Below are positions 17,165 to 25,465 of a stretch of DNA of 64,000 nt, one piece after another; the first letter of the stretch is position 1, and each line of letters starts with the position of its first letter. Position numbers and translations under genes: made by a program. Source of the stretch: Paenibacillus sp. MAHUQ-63. GTDB taxonomy: Bacteria; Bacillota; Bacilli; Paenibacillales; NBRC-103111. Location: positions 620,001-684,000 of the forward strand of contig NZ_JARADB010000001.1 in assembly GCF_028765165.1 (NCBI RefSeq), read 5' to 3'. Below the pieces are notes generated by a model, which made no database searches, was not told the origin of the DNA, and worked only from the letters and a program-made list of their open reading frames with translations.

Positions 17165-18298
17165 ATGCGTTTAAGCACCGAGCGGCCCTTATTGGGGATT
17201 ATGGTTACCGAATTGCAGCGGGAGCGGGAGCTGCCCTTTGCCAGTGCGGATTTCTACCGGCATCTGACATCCGTCGGGGCTAGCCGGGGCCTGAACGTCA
17301 TTGTGTTCTCACCGAATCGCATCGATTGGCAGCAGCTGACCGTGCGAGGTTACAGTTATGTCAAAGAAACCAAGAAATGGGTCTCCAAGCTATTCCCTCT
17401 GCCATCGCTCATCTATGACCGCTGCTTCTTCAGCAGCAAAAGCAGTTATGAGCAGTACCGTTCCTATGCTCGGAAGCTTCATGAACTCCCTCATATTCGT
17501 TTCTTAGGCTACGGCTTGGGCGGAAAGTGGGATGTGGGCCAAATGCTGCTGCGAGATAGCGCCATACGTGCCTACTTGCCCGAAACCGCCTTGCTCGCAA
17601 GCGGCAGCGACCTGAGGAACTGGCTCCAAACAAGGGACGATGTTTTCCTTAAACCGCAGGGCGGCAGCCAAGGCAAAGGCGCTCTGCATCTTCGCAAAGT
17701 AAACAGCGCAAACGGAAGCTGTCTCTTTCATATAAAAGGGCGCAATGGCCAGAATCGCTCCTTCGAGCGATCCTTCCCCAATTGGAACGCCTGTTGGCAT
17801 TGGCTTCGCCGGCAGATCGGCAGCCGTCCTTATTTGCTGCAGGAATATTTGCACTTGCACTCCTCAGACGGAATGGCTTATGACGTAAGATCGCTTATGC
17901 AAAAAAACGGCCATGGCTTATGGGAGAATACCGGCATGGCGGTTCGGATCGGCAAGCCCGGCAGCATTACTTCCAATCTGCATGGCGGCGGCAGCGCCGA
18001 AGAGGCAGCCGGCTTCCTCGCCAGGGAGTTCGGCGACGCCAAAGCGGGAGAGCTTTTGGCAACGCTCGGCATGCTTTCCGCCCGGATCCCCCCGCTGCTG
18101 GAGAACCACCACGGACGATTGGCCGAACTGGGCATCGATCTGGGGATCGATACCTCCGGACGGGTATGGGTTCTGGAAGTCAATTCGAAGCCGGGCCGCA
18201 CCATATTTGCACGTTTGCACAATGAGAGGGCGCGTGTGAAATCGATGGCTAATCCTATCTACTATGCTGAGTTTCTGCTGCACAAAAAGCTGGGCTAA
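17165..18298 (+). CDS. YheC/YheD-family ATP-grasp protein 2 (short form)
   Basis: The 377-aa protein lacks the N-terminal beta-rich domain of its upstream neighbour and begins almost directly at the conserved LLGIMVTEL strand. SLIYDRCFF is the family segment before the ATP-grasp lid. FLKPQGGSQGKGALHLRK is near residue 160 and ELGIDLGIDTSGRVWVLEVN near 321, so the nucleotide and metal ligands are retained. The GAGGTG ribosome binding site overlaps the stop codon of gene 1, which indicates one transcript. Divergence from the neighbours is substantial, pointing to old duplication. Confidence 0.85.
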   Translation: MRLSTERPLLGIMVTELQRERELPFASADFYRHLTSVGASRGLNVIVFSPNRIDWQQLTVRGYSYVKETKKWVSKLFPLPSLIYDRCFFSSKSSYEQYRSYARKLHELPHIRFLGYGLGGKWDVGQMLLRDSAIRAYLPETALLASGSDLRNWLQTRDDVFLKPQGGSQGKGALHLRKVNSANGSCLFHIKGRNGQNRSFERSFPNWNACWHWLRRQIGSRPYLLQEYLHLHSSDGMAYDVRSLMQKNGHGLWENTGMAVRIGKPGSITSNLHGGGSAEEAAGFLAREFGDAKAGELLATLGMLSARIPPLLENHHGRLAELGIDLGIDTSGRVWVLEVNSKPGRTIFARLHNERARVKSMANPIYYAEFLLHKKLG

Positions 18299-18397
18299 GC
18301 TCGGCTTGCTGGTAAGTGCCCGGGTAGGCAGACGGACACGTCTGTCTGCTTTGACACGGAAAGCCCCGTAGGGCAACAAGTTTAGGAGGGTAACCTA

Positions 18398-19762
18398 ATG
18401 AGTTTGACAACGTGTATGCTCCACGCCGTACAACGAACAGATAGATCGGTCTACTTAACAAGTGAACTCGTCAAAGCTTTACGGTTAACCGGGAACAAAA
18501 CGATTACTGTAAAGGTCGGCAGCAAAAGCGCCACCCTACCGGTCCGCCTGATCAAAAAAAGTGGCCAGCATATGTACATTCCGCTTTCCCTGATGGCTTC
18601 CTTACGCATCCCTCGGTCGGGTAGCGTCTTGGCGGCCAGCAATAGCAATAAAGAATTGCGCATCGGGCCCGTCATCGGCGTAATGACGAATATCGTCGGC
18701 GGCTCGTCGCCTTTCGGTACCAAGACCGGTTTCATTCGCCAAGTACTGAATACAGGTTCGAACAGATCGTTTCTATTCGCTTTCAGTCCTCGCAGCATCA
18801 ACTGGGTTCAGGAAACCGTGACAGGCGTTATTCCCAAAGAAGGCGGCGGCTGGACCCGCAAAACGTTCCCGCTGCCCGATGTGGTATACAACCGGCTATC
18901 CAGCCGTAAAGCCGAGAAGACAGCCGGCATGGAGAGCTTTAAGGAACGGTTCGTTCGCCGGGGTATCCCGCTGTTTAACTGGAGCTTCTTCGACAAATGG
19001 GATGTCTATAAAATGCTGGACGGTGACGAAGCTTTCAAATACGTCCCCGAATCCCGAATCAACCCATCCGCCGAGCAAATCAAAGAAATGCTCGACAAGC
19101 ATAAATTCATTTATTTGAAACCGACTGCCGGCAGTCTCGGTATCGGTATTTTCCGGGTGACGTTTAACCCCAAACGGGGCTATTTCGTCCGCTACCGCAA
19201 AGGCGGCAAAAATGTGCTCATCCGTTACGGCAAATTCGAAGGACTGATGCAGATGCTCGGAACCGGACGCGGCCGCCTGACGAACTACGTCGCACAGCAG
19301 GGCATCCGTCTCATCGAAATCGACAATTGTCCGATCGACTTCCGCTTCCACATGACGAAGAACGGCAGCAACAACTGGGTCGTAGGCGCCATCGGCGCCA
19401 AGAAATCCGGCAAGGGCAGCGTCACCACCCATATCCGCAACGGCGGTCAGCTCATGACGCCGGAGCAGGTGCTTCGCCAAATTTATGGCAGCCGGGCGGA
19501 GCAAGTGCTCACCAATGCCAAAGAAACGGCGATCAAGCTCGCGGAAGGCATCGAAAACAATTACAATCATTTGCTCGGCGAGCTGGGCTTCGATATCGGA
19601 ATTGACCAAAATGAGAAAATCTGGATGTTCGAAGCGAACGCCAAGCCGGGAAGATCTATTTTCAAACATCCGTCCTTGAAGGAAGGCGATCTTGCCACAT
19701 TGCAAAATATTTACGAGCACTGCCTCTACTTGAGTCGATTCCGCGCTAGGAGGGAGAACTAA
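18398..19762 (+). CDS. YheC/YheD-family ATP-grasp protein 3 (long form)
   Basis: The 454-aa long form has an N-terminal domain of about 85 residues ending at LRIGPVIGVMTNIVGG. Its ATP-grasp core carries YLKPTAGSLGIGIFRV (near 239) and ELGFDIGIDQNEKIWMFEAN (near 395). The usual lysine of the GKG loop is replaced (GSLGIG), so nucleotide binding may be altered. A 100-bp gap separates it from gene 2, the only sizeable gap in the array, so it might have its own promoter. An AGGAGGG site precedes the ATG. Its stop overlaps the start of gene 4. Confidence 0.85.
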   Translation: MSLTTCMLHAVQRTDRSVYLTSELVKALRLTGNKTITVKVGSKSATLPVRLIKKSGQHMYIPLSLMASLRIPRSGSVLAASNSNKELRIGPVIGVMTNIVGGSSPFGTKTGFIRQVLNTGSNRSFLFAFSPRSINWVQETVTGVIPKEGGGWTRKTFPLPDVVYNRLSSRKAEKTAGMESFKERFVRRGIPLFNWSFFDKWDVYKMLDGDEAFKYVPESRINPSAEQIKEMLDKHKFIYLKPTAGSLGIGIFRVTFNPKRGYFVRYRKGGKNVLIRYGKFEGLMQMLGTGRGRLTNYVAQQGIRLIEIDNCPIDFRFHMTKNGSNNWVVGAIGAKKSGKGSVTTHIRNGGQLMTPEQVLRQIYGSRAEQVLTNAKETAIKLAEGIENNYNHLLGELGFDIGIDQNEKIWMFEANAKPGRSIFKHPSLKEGDLATLQNIYEHCLYLSRFRARREN

Positions 19763-20889
19763 TGGGTTTCTTCCTGCACAATCGAGGTTCAAACCCGACG
19801 ATGGCGATCTTGACCGTCAAAGACAGCAATCGGGTGTTTCGTGGAAATTTGCACAATTTCCTGGATTTAATCGAGACGGGGGAGCGGCTCGGGGTGGACG
19901 TCTACGTCCTGACGACGAAAGATTTTAACTTATCGGCAAGCGAGCTTTACGGTTACCGGTATAACGCGGCAAAGAAGAAATGGAGCAGGGAACTCGTTCC
20001 CTCTCCTCAAGTCGTCTACAACCGGATCCCTTATCGCAAAATGGAGATGAAGTCCGAGGTTCAGCAAACGATTCAGGCGTGCAACCGCAGCTCCAGCGTC
20101 CATCTGTTCAACCCTTCGTTTTTCAACAAATGGACGTTGTACAGCTGGTTAAACAGCTCTAAGGAAAGCAAGCCCTACATCCCCGACACCAAGCAGCTCA
20201 GCTCGGCCGAAGATCTCAGCTCCTTGCTGCGCAAGCATGCCGTTCTTTATTTGAAGCCGGTGAAGGGCAAAGCAGGCAAAGGAATTATGCGCATCGACCG
20301 GCTGACGGCGAAGGGCAGCGGTACGCAATACCGTTTAAGCCGCCAAGTCGATAAACAAATGCTGTACACGGTTCATAACTCTCCTTCGGAAGTCTGGAAC
20401 GAATGGAATAAGCACCGCGGCTCCCACGAGTACATCGTCCAGCAGGGGATCGCGCTGACCCGGTATAAACAGCGGGCGTACGATTTACGAGCACTTATCC
20501 AGAAGACGGGCAAAGGGGAATGGAGCGTATCCGGCATCGGAGCAAGGGTTGCGGGGAAAGCAAGCATCACTACGCATGTGCCGCGGGGCGGCTCCATTGA
20601 CGAACCGCTTAAACTGCTGACGCACGGCTTCGGGGCGAAAGAAGCGAGAAACATTTTGAAACGGGTGGAAACGGCTGCCGTCACGCTGGCGACACAAATT
20701 GAGAAATCATCGGGCAACCAACTGGGCGAAATGTCCATGGATATCGGCGTCGATGTCGGAGGCCATATATGGTTCTTCGAAGCCAACTCCAAACCGATGA
20801 AATTCGATGAACCGAAAATTCGCAAAAAATCACTAGAACGCATTATTCGCTACAGCTTGTATTTAATGAATAACGGAAAAAGAAGGTGA
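19762..20889 (+). CDS. YheC/YheD-family ATP-grasp protein 4 (short form)
   Basis: The 375-aa short form starts at an ATG overlapping the TAA of gene 3 (TAATG), so translation is coupled. Family segments are VVYNRIPYRKME, YLKPVKGKAGKGIMRID (near 162) and MDIGVDVGGHIWFFEANSKP (near 326). The canonical ELG that precedes the metal-binding strand is EMS here. The nucleotide loop is intact. Basic residues are frequent, as in other coat proteins. It probably shares location and timing with the rest of the array. Confidence 0.85.
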   Translation: MGFFLHNRGSNPTMAILTVKDSNRVFRGNLHNFLDLIETGERLGVDVYVLTTKDFNLSASELYGYRYNAAKKKWSRELVPSPQVVYNRIPYRKMEMKSEVQQTIQACNRSSSVHLFNPSFFNKWTLYSWLNSSKESKPYIPDTKQLSSAEDLSSLLRKHAVLYLKPVKGKAGKGIMRIDRLTAKGSGTQYRLSRQVDKQMLYTVHNSPSEVWNEWNKHRGSHEYIVQQGIALTRYKQRAYDLRALIQKTGKGEWSVSGIGARVAGKASITTHVPRGGSIDEPLKLLTHGFGAKEARNILKRVETAAVTLATQIEKSSGNQLGEMSMDIGVDVGGHIWFFEANSKPMKFDEPKIRKKSLERIIRYSLYLMNNGKRR

Positions 20890-20895
20890 TTATGC

Positions 20896-22032
20896 TTGTC
20901 TTCACAACGACTGGGCGTACTCGCTATTTATTTAAGCAAATCCCGGCTTGAAGAGCTCTCTTACTTTCAACGCCTCAGTACAGAAGGAAGAAAACTGGGT
21001 GTGCAGGTCGAGGTGTTTACGCCGAGCGACGTCGAGGGCGACAACTCCGTGCGCACCTTAACGTATGATGCGGACCTTGGCAAATGGATACGACGCCGCA
21101 CCTCCATGCCGCCGGTCATTTATGATCGCTGCCGCTACAAGGCTGCAGCCAATTATCAAATGCTCAAAGCGTTCCGGGCCCGCCATGCCAAGCTGATCTT
21201 CCTCAGCAGGCCGCTTGCCAACAAATGGTCCATGCATCAAATTCTTTCGGAGAATGAGGGCATTCGCCCCTACTTGCCCGCTACCGTGCGGTTCAGTTCC
21301 GTTCTGGAGCTGATGAAATTTTTGAAGAAGTATAGACTCGTGTATGTCAAACCGAAAAACGGTACGGGCGGAAGAGGCATACTCCGCATTGAGCAGCTCG
21401 GACCCGATCTGTATTTGCTGCAGGGGCGCAATCAACAAAGAACCATCATCGCTCCGTACCGTGCCAGTGAGAAACAGCTGCTTGTTAAGCTGCACGCCTT
21501 GAAACTGAGTCCGGACTATGTGGTTCAACAGGGGATACAGCTGACGTTAAAAGACGGACGCGTACACGATTACCGGCTGCTCATTCAGAAGAACGGCAGC
21601 GGTGAGTGGGAAGTGACCGGCTGTGCGGGAAGAATCGGTCCCCACCGCAGCATCACCTCGAACCTGCACGGAGGCGGCAGCGCGGTTTCGCAGGATAGAC
21701 TATTGTCGTACCGCTTCCCTTCGGCTGAGCAAAAGGAAACGATCAAAAAGGAAATGAACAGCTTCGCTTACAAGCTGGCCGGTTATCTGGAGACGAAATT
21801 CGGCAAGCTGTGCGAGCTGGGGATGGATATAGCGGTTGATCCGCAGGGAGACGTTTGGCTTCTTGAAGTCAATCCCAAGCCCTCCCGGGAAGTGTTTCGC
21901 AAAATCGGCGAAAACGCCACGTACCGGAAGGCGGTTACAAGACCGATTGAGTATGCCGTTTGGATGCTGAAGCAAAGCAGACGGCAACCGCTGGAACCGC
22001 CGGAGGACGAGGAATCGAGCACAACGGATTAA
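20896..22032 (+). CDS. YheC/YheD-family ATP-grasp protein 5 (short form)
   Basis: The 378-aa protein begins at TTG (20896) after an AAGGTGAT site that overlaps the end of gene 4. LGVLAIYLSKSRLEEL replaces the usual GVM strand. VIYDRCRYK, YVKPKNGTGGRGILRIE (near 150) and ELGMDIAVDPQGDVWLLEVN (near 307) show an intact ATP-grasp site. The C-terminal tail is acidic (PPEDEESSTTD), unlike the other four. It is the last gene of the array and converges on the arsR gene. Confidence 0.85.
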   Translation: MSSQRLGVLAIYLSKSRLEELSYFQRLSTEGRKLGVQVEVFTPSDVEGDNSVRTLTYDADLGKWIRRRTSMPPVIYDRCRYKAAANYQMLKAFRARHAKLIFLSRPLANKWSMHQILSENEGIRPYLPATVRFSSVLELMKFLKKYRLVYVKPKNGTGGRGILRIEQLGPDLYLLQGRNQQRTIIAPYRASEKQLLVKLHALKLSPDYVVQQGIQLTLKDGRVHDYRLLIQKNGSGEWEVTGCAGRIGPHRSITSNLHGGGSAVSQDRLLSYRFPSAEQKETIKKEMNSFAYKLAGYLETKFGKLCELGMDIAVDPQGDVWLLEVNPKPSREVFRKIGENATYRKAVTRPIEYAVWMLKQSRRQPLEPPEDEESSTTD

Positions 22033-22042
22033 ACAGGTTTAT

Positions 22043-22079
22043 TCGGAAGCGTCAGCGACTGACTGCAGGAAGCTTCCGA
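22043..22079. terminator. Hairpin between ATP-grasp array and arsR
   Basis: TCGGAAGC (22043-22050) pairs with GCTTCCGA (22072-22079), with a second small stem GTCAG/CTGAC inside. No T run follows on either strand, so it is at best a weak terminator for the convergent genes. Confidence 0.4.
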
Positions 22080-22080
22080 G

Positions 22081-22440
22081 CTACATATGGTGGAGATGCC
22101 CCATCGTTTGGACGAATATTTGTTCGATATGACTGTCGTCCAACGAATAAAACACGGTTTTGCCCTCTTTCCTCCGCTTCACAATATGCAAATCCCGCAG
22201 ATAGCGCAGCTGGTGCGAAACCGCCGACTGCCCCATATCGAGAAGCGTGGACAAATCATGCACGCAAAGCTCCTTGCCCAGCAGGAAAAAAATGATTTTG
22301 ACCCTTGTCGGATCACCCAGCGCTTTGAAGACCTCCGCAATACCCGCCGCCTGCTCTTCCGAAATGTGAGATGGCTCCCGGCGTGCGATCTGAGATCCTG
22401 TACAAGCTTCCTCGCATGTGTCCAGCCATACTTGATCCAT
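22081..22440 (-). CDS. ArsR/SmtB-family metal-sensing repressor (CzrA type)
   Basis: This is a winged-helix repressor that releases DNA when zinc or a similar metal binds. The recognition helix region is LCVHDLSTLLDMGQSAVSHQ. The C-terminal alpha-5 helix carries Asp-x-His, ten residues, then His-x-x-His (DSHIEQIFVQTMGHLHHM), the exact spacing of the CzrA/SmtB zinc site. The N-terminus also has two cysteines (DTCEEACTG) that could add an alpha-3N site as in CadC. It lies 22 bp downstream of the CDF exporter gene, with which it is probably co-transcribed. A matching operator precedes that gene. Confidence 0.92.
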   Translation of the reverse strand: MDQVWLDTCEEACTGSQIARREPSHISEEQAAGIAEVFKALGDPTRVKIIFFLLGKELCVHDLSTLLDMGQSAVSHQLRYLRDLHIVKRRKEGKTVFYSLDDSHIEQIFVQTMGHLHHM

Positions 22441-22462
22441 TCGGCCCCCCTCCTTTTGCCCG

Positions 22463-23770
22463 CTACACCTTCAACTCGGAATGTGAATTGGTTGAATTCT
22501 CAATCTGAATCGTCGTATGGTTGATTTGAAAACGGTCTTCGATCCGGTGAATCGCCTCTTGCAGAATCGCCTGGCCATCGCGGTCGTCCGCTATCAGCAA
22601 GTGACAGCTGAGCGCATCAAGCCCCGACGTGATCGTCCAAATGTGCAGATCGTGTACATTGATGACGCCATCGATGCCTTCCAGCGCCGTTCGGACATCG
22701 CCTAAAGAAACGGCTTCCGGCGTTCCTTCCATCAGAATGTGTACGGTGGATTTCAGCACCGCCCATGCTCCCCGCAAAATAAGCAAAGCCACGATTACGC
22801 TGATAATCGGATCCGCTGCGTACCAACCGAATAAGAGCATGACGGCACCTGCGACGATTGCGCCTACGGAGCCGAGCGCATCGCCTAGAATGTGCAGATA
22901 AGCGCTGCGCAAATTCAGATTGCCGTGCACATCCCCTTTGCGCATCAACGACCAGGCGCTGAGCAGATTGGCGAGCAGCCCGATGCAGGCAATCAGCATC
23001 ATCTTACCGCTGGCTACGGCTGGCGGCTCAAGGAACCGTTCAAACGCTTCCCAAATGATGAACCCTGCAATAAGAAACAACGTGACGGCATTAAAAAGCG
23101 CCGCTAAAATTTCGATGCGGTGAAAGCCGAACGATTTGCTGGCGGAGACGGGCTTGGCTGCGAACCACAGCGCGATGAGGCTGAGCAGCAGCGAACCGGC
23201 GTCGCTAAGCATGTGGCCCGAATCCGAGAGCAGCGCCAAGCTGTTCGTCCACAGCCCGCCGATGAACTCCACAACCATGATGCCTGTCGTTATGCCGAGG
23301 GCAATCAGCAGGCCCTGCTTGTTGCCCCCGTGGCCATGATGATGATGGCCATGATGGTGGCCATGATGCGCATGGCCGTGGTGCGAGTGCGCGCAGGAGC
23401 CGCCATGCGCATGGTCGTCGTGCGAGTGGGCGGCGGTGCTTCCGTGAGCGTGACCCTGGTGCGAGTGCGCAGCGGTAGGACCTTCGTGGGCGTGGTCCTG
23501 GTGCGAGTGCGTGCTGGGACCTTCGTGGCCGTGGTCCTGGTGCGAGTGCTCGCCGGTGCCTTCGTGCGCGTGATCCTGGTGCGACTGCTCGCCGGTGCCT
23601 TCGTGGGCGTGATCCTGGTGCGAGTGCGCGCCGGTGCCTTCGTGCGCGTGGTCCTGGTGCGAGTGCTCTGGCAGCTCCTTCGCTTGACCGTTTGGCTTCT
23701 CGCCTCCGTCTCCGCCTGACGCGCGTTTTTTATGAGAATGTGTGTCCTTTGGTGATGAGTGTAGATGCAT
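22463..23770 (-). CDS. CDF-family metal cation exporter with long His-repeat N-terminus
   Basis: Cation diffusion facilitators export Zn(II), Co(II) or Cd(II) in exchange for protons. The membrane part has six helices. Helix II carries SDSGHMLSDAGSL and helix V YLHILGDALGSVGAI, the two HxxxD metal sites of zinc-selective CDFs. A C-terminal cytoplasmic domain ends with ERDGQAILQEAIHR-like helices. About 145 residues before the first helix form near-tandem repeats of HSHQDHAHEGTG, far longer than usual, ending in a nearly pure His/Gly stretch. The start chosen is ATG at 23770 after GGGAGGG; a GTG nine codons upstream is less likely. An ArsR-type operator lies upstream. Confidence 0.9.
   Translation of the reverse strand: MHLHSSPKDTHSHKKRASGGDGGEKPNGQAKELPEHSHQDHAHEGTGAHSHQDHAHEGTGEQSHQDHAHEGTGEHSHQDHGHEGPSTHSHQDHAHEGPTAAHSHQGHAHGSTAAHSHDDHAHGGSCAHSHHGHAHHGHHHGHHHHGHGGNKQGLLIALGITTGIMVVEFIGGLWTNSLALLSDSGHMLSDAGSLLLSLIALWFAAKPVSASKSFGFHRIEILAALFNAVTLFLIAGFIIWEAFERFLEPPAVASGKMMLIACIGLLANLLSAWSLMRKGDVHGNLNLRSAYLHILGDALGSVGAIVAGAVMLLFGWYAADPIISVIVALLILRGAWAVLKSTVHILMEGTPEAVSLGDVRTALEGIDGVINVHDLHIWTITSGLDALSCHLLIADDRDGQAILQEAIHRIEDRFQINHTTIQIENSTNSHSELKV
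23330..23690. repeat. Minisatellite encoding the CDF histidine repeats
   Basis: Units of about 39-42 bp (13-14 codons) encode SHQDHAHEGTG-type repeats. About seven or eight copies are visible and they become more diverged toward the membrane domain. The long open frame on the opposite strand here is a by-product of this composition. Confidence 0.8.
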
Positions 23771-23840
23771 AGCGTTCCCTCCCTGTTGCTCTGCCACTAG
23801 AATGGCGTGCCGCTCTTTTCTTTATACATGATGCAATAAC

Positions 23841-23860
23841 ATATGAGTACTTATTCATAT
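23841..23860. promoter_or_regulatory. ArsR/SmtB operator of the CDF-arsR operon
   Basis: ATATGA (23841-23846) and TCATAT (23855-23860) form an inverted repeat with eight bases between, the classic ATATGA-N8-TCATAT core bound by SmtB/CzrA repressors. It lies 70 bp upstream of the CDF start. Confidence 0.8.
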
Positions 23861-24143
23861 ATTAATGACTCGGACGTCCCTCTGTCAATAACGTTTTGCC
23901 TAAAATGAGAATATATGGGCGTGCTCACGGGCATTTCCTGAGTCAAGGGGAGAGTGACGGTAGACATAGCACGAAGGAGTATGGGGAGAGTGAGGAGAAA
24001 ATGCACGAAGGAATCATTGGAAAAGTGACGAGAGAAAGCGCGAAGGAGTCTGGCGGGTTAGCGCTTTTCTCCCCGGAGAATTGCAGTGACTCATAAGGTG
24101 GTCGCAGCGGCTAGGCGGCACGAGGGGCAAGGGGGCGGTTGGT

Positions 24144-24232
24144 GGTGCGCGGTGTGCGGCGTGCGAGTTGCGGCGTGCGGTGTGCGGTGTGCGGTGTGCG
24201 GTGTGCGGCGTGCGGTGTGCGGCGTGCGGTGT
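24144..24232. repeat. GTGCGGY heptamer microsatellite
   Basis: About a dozen imperfect head-to-tail copies of a 7-bp unit GTGCGGT or GTGCGGC fill this stretch. It is non-coding: the gap from 23771 to 24487 contains only the operator, this repeat and the palindromic element. Small open frames here lack ribosome binding sites. Confidence 0.8.
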
Positions 24233-24249
24233 TCCGCAGCCCCCGCCGC

Positions 24250-24440
24250 GCTAACGGACTGAGCAGCCCTTATTTCGGCAGATTGGGCTGCTCCAAAAAT
24301 GTAACGGACACCAGCGCCGTTATTTGCTCATTTCGGGGGTGAATTCACCCCAAAATAGGCAAATAAGGTACCTGGTGTCCGTTACATTGAAAAAACGACG
24401 AATCTCACAACAATAGCGGCCGTGGTGTCCGTTAAACGGC
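24250..24440. repeat. Palindromic intergenic element, copy 2 (91-nt hairpin)
   Basis: Perfect 17-bp arms (24298-24314 and 24372-24388) enclose inner arms TTATTTGC/GCAAATAA and a perfect 16-bp central palindrome GGGGTGAATTCACCCC (24336-24351), all centred on 24343. A GCTAACGGAC block (24250) precedes it and a GTGTCCGTTA block (24426) follows. The three-part order is the same as in the 254-bp units at 62.6 kb. Confidence 0.9.
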
Positions 24441-24487
24441 TGGACCACCGGCTCCATCAGCTTCATCGGCGTTATCGTGCGAAGCCG

Positions 24488-24712
24488 CTACGTGCCTGTA
24501 GCTACCTTATTCGCACCTGCCTCGACAGCGTCTGGATCAAAAGTAATCGTAGCGCTGAATAATGACGTAGACAACGTGAAATCCCCCGTAATGCCGCCGC
24601 CGCTGCCGGAGTACGATTTGGCTGCACTGGTCGGGGCGATGACGAACGTGTCTCCGTTCACCAGGCTTCCCTCATTTCTGACAATGTTGAATATTCCTAC
24701 AAAAGAAGGCAT
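24488..24712 (-). CDS. GerPA/GerPF-type spore germination protein
   Basis: GerP proteins sit in the spore coat and help germinants pass through it. The 74-aa protein shows the family pattern: MPSF at the start, VNGDTFVIAP, SAAKSYSGSGGGITGDF in the middle and a DPDAVEAG end. The ATG at 24712 is supported by the family's usual MP start, though a GTG four codons upstream is possible. It stands alone rather than in a gerPA-F operon and is 85 bp downstream of a HAD phosphatase gene on the same strand. Confidence 0.8.
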   Translation of the reverse strand: MPSFVGIFNIVRNEGSLVNGDTFVIAPTSAAKSYSGSGGGITGDFTLSTSLFSATITFDPDAVEAGANKVATGT

Positions 24713-24796
24713 TCTGATCAGCACCCTTACTGTCATTTGTGCTACAGTGTATGCCCATTAAGCACAGTTTGCGACTACTGCCGGCACAAACAACGG

Positions 24797-25465
24797 CTAA
24801 ACATGTTGCAGCAGCTCCGCAAAGCTGCGAATCCGAATGTGCGCGCCCTCCAGTTCACCGGCTTCGCGGAAGCCGGCATAGTCGCAAGCGGCAACCGTCA
24901 AGTTATTTTTCAATCCGGCCTCCACGTCGGAGGAACGGTCGCCTACCATCCAAGCGGAACGGATGCCGTGCGTATCCAGAGCGATTTTGACCAAATCGAC
25001 TTTGGATCTCGTCCGGTATTTCCCCGCGCTGTACAAATCTTCAAATAGATGGCCGATTCCTTGAGCCTCTACGACGTGCTTCACATAATCCTCCAAGCCA
25101 TTGCTCGCGACAAAAAGTCGAATCCCCTTATCATGCAGCGCTTGCAAAGTTTCGGCGACCCCTTCATAGAGAACCCCTTGACCTTGCTGGAGTCCCTCCA
25201 TTTGAAACTTCAGCAGAAGCTCATCCGCCGCCCTGCGAGCCTCTAACGAGGCTTCCGGCATCACACGCTCCCAGATATGCTCCAGCAGCATGCCCAAAGC
25301 TCCCAGGATCCGCTCTTCCGGAGGTGTCTCCCCTTCGTAAAGCCCTTTCTCCCGGAGCACATCGAAGGTTGCATAATAAGCAGGCAGCAACAGCGTCTCC
25401 GTTTGAAATAACGTCCCATCCAAGTCAAAAAACATCGCATCAGGCCGGTTTCTTAAAGTACTCAT
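24797..25465 (-). CDS. HAD-superfamily phosphatase (phosphoglycolate phosphatase-like)
   Basis: This 222-aa soluble hydrolase has the four HAD motifs: FFDLDGTLF (nucleophile aspartate), LFVASNG (motif II), a lysine in AGKYRTRSKVDL (motif III) and WMVGDRSSDVEAG (motif IV). An alpha-helical cap lies between motifs I and II, as in the phosphoglycolate phosphatase/beta-phosphoglucomutase group. The substrate is not evident. The ATG follows GAGAGGGAG. A 230-bp AT-rich region with no visible gene separates it from the divergent nagB. Confidence 0.85.
   Translation of the reverse strand: MSTLRNRPDAMFFDLDGTLFQTETLLLPAYYATFDVLREKGLYEGETPPEERILGALGMLLEHIWERVMPEASLEARRAADELLLKFQMEGLQQGQGVLYEGVAETLQALHDKGIRLFVASNGLEDYVKHVVEAQGIGHLFEDLYSAGKYRTRSKVDLVKIALDTHGIRSAWMVGDRSSDVEAGLKNNLTVAACDYAGFREAGELEGAHIRIRSFAELLQHV

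Noticed and set aside
23120..23719. 199-aa open frame opposite the CDF histidine repeats
   Set aside because: Its Val/Arg/Ala repeats are the antisense reading of the histidine minisatellite; the other strand has the CDF domain, operator and ribosome site.
23896..24096. 66-aa plus-strand frame in the spacer after the CDF gene
   Set aside because: No ribosome binding site and no recognisable protein character; the region is intergenic.
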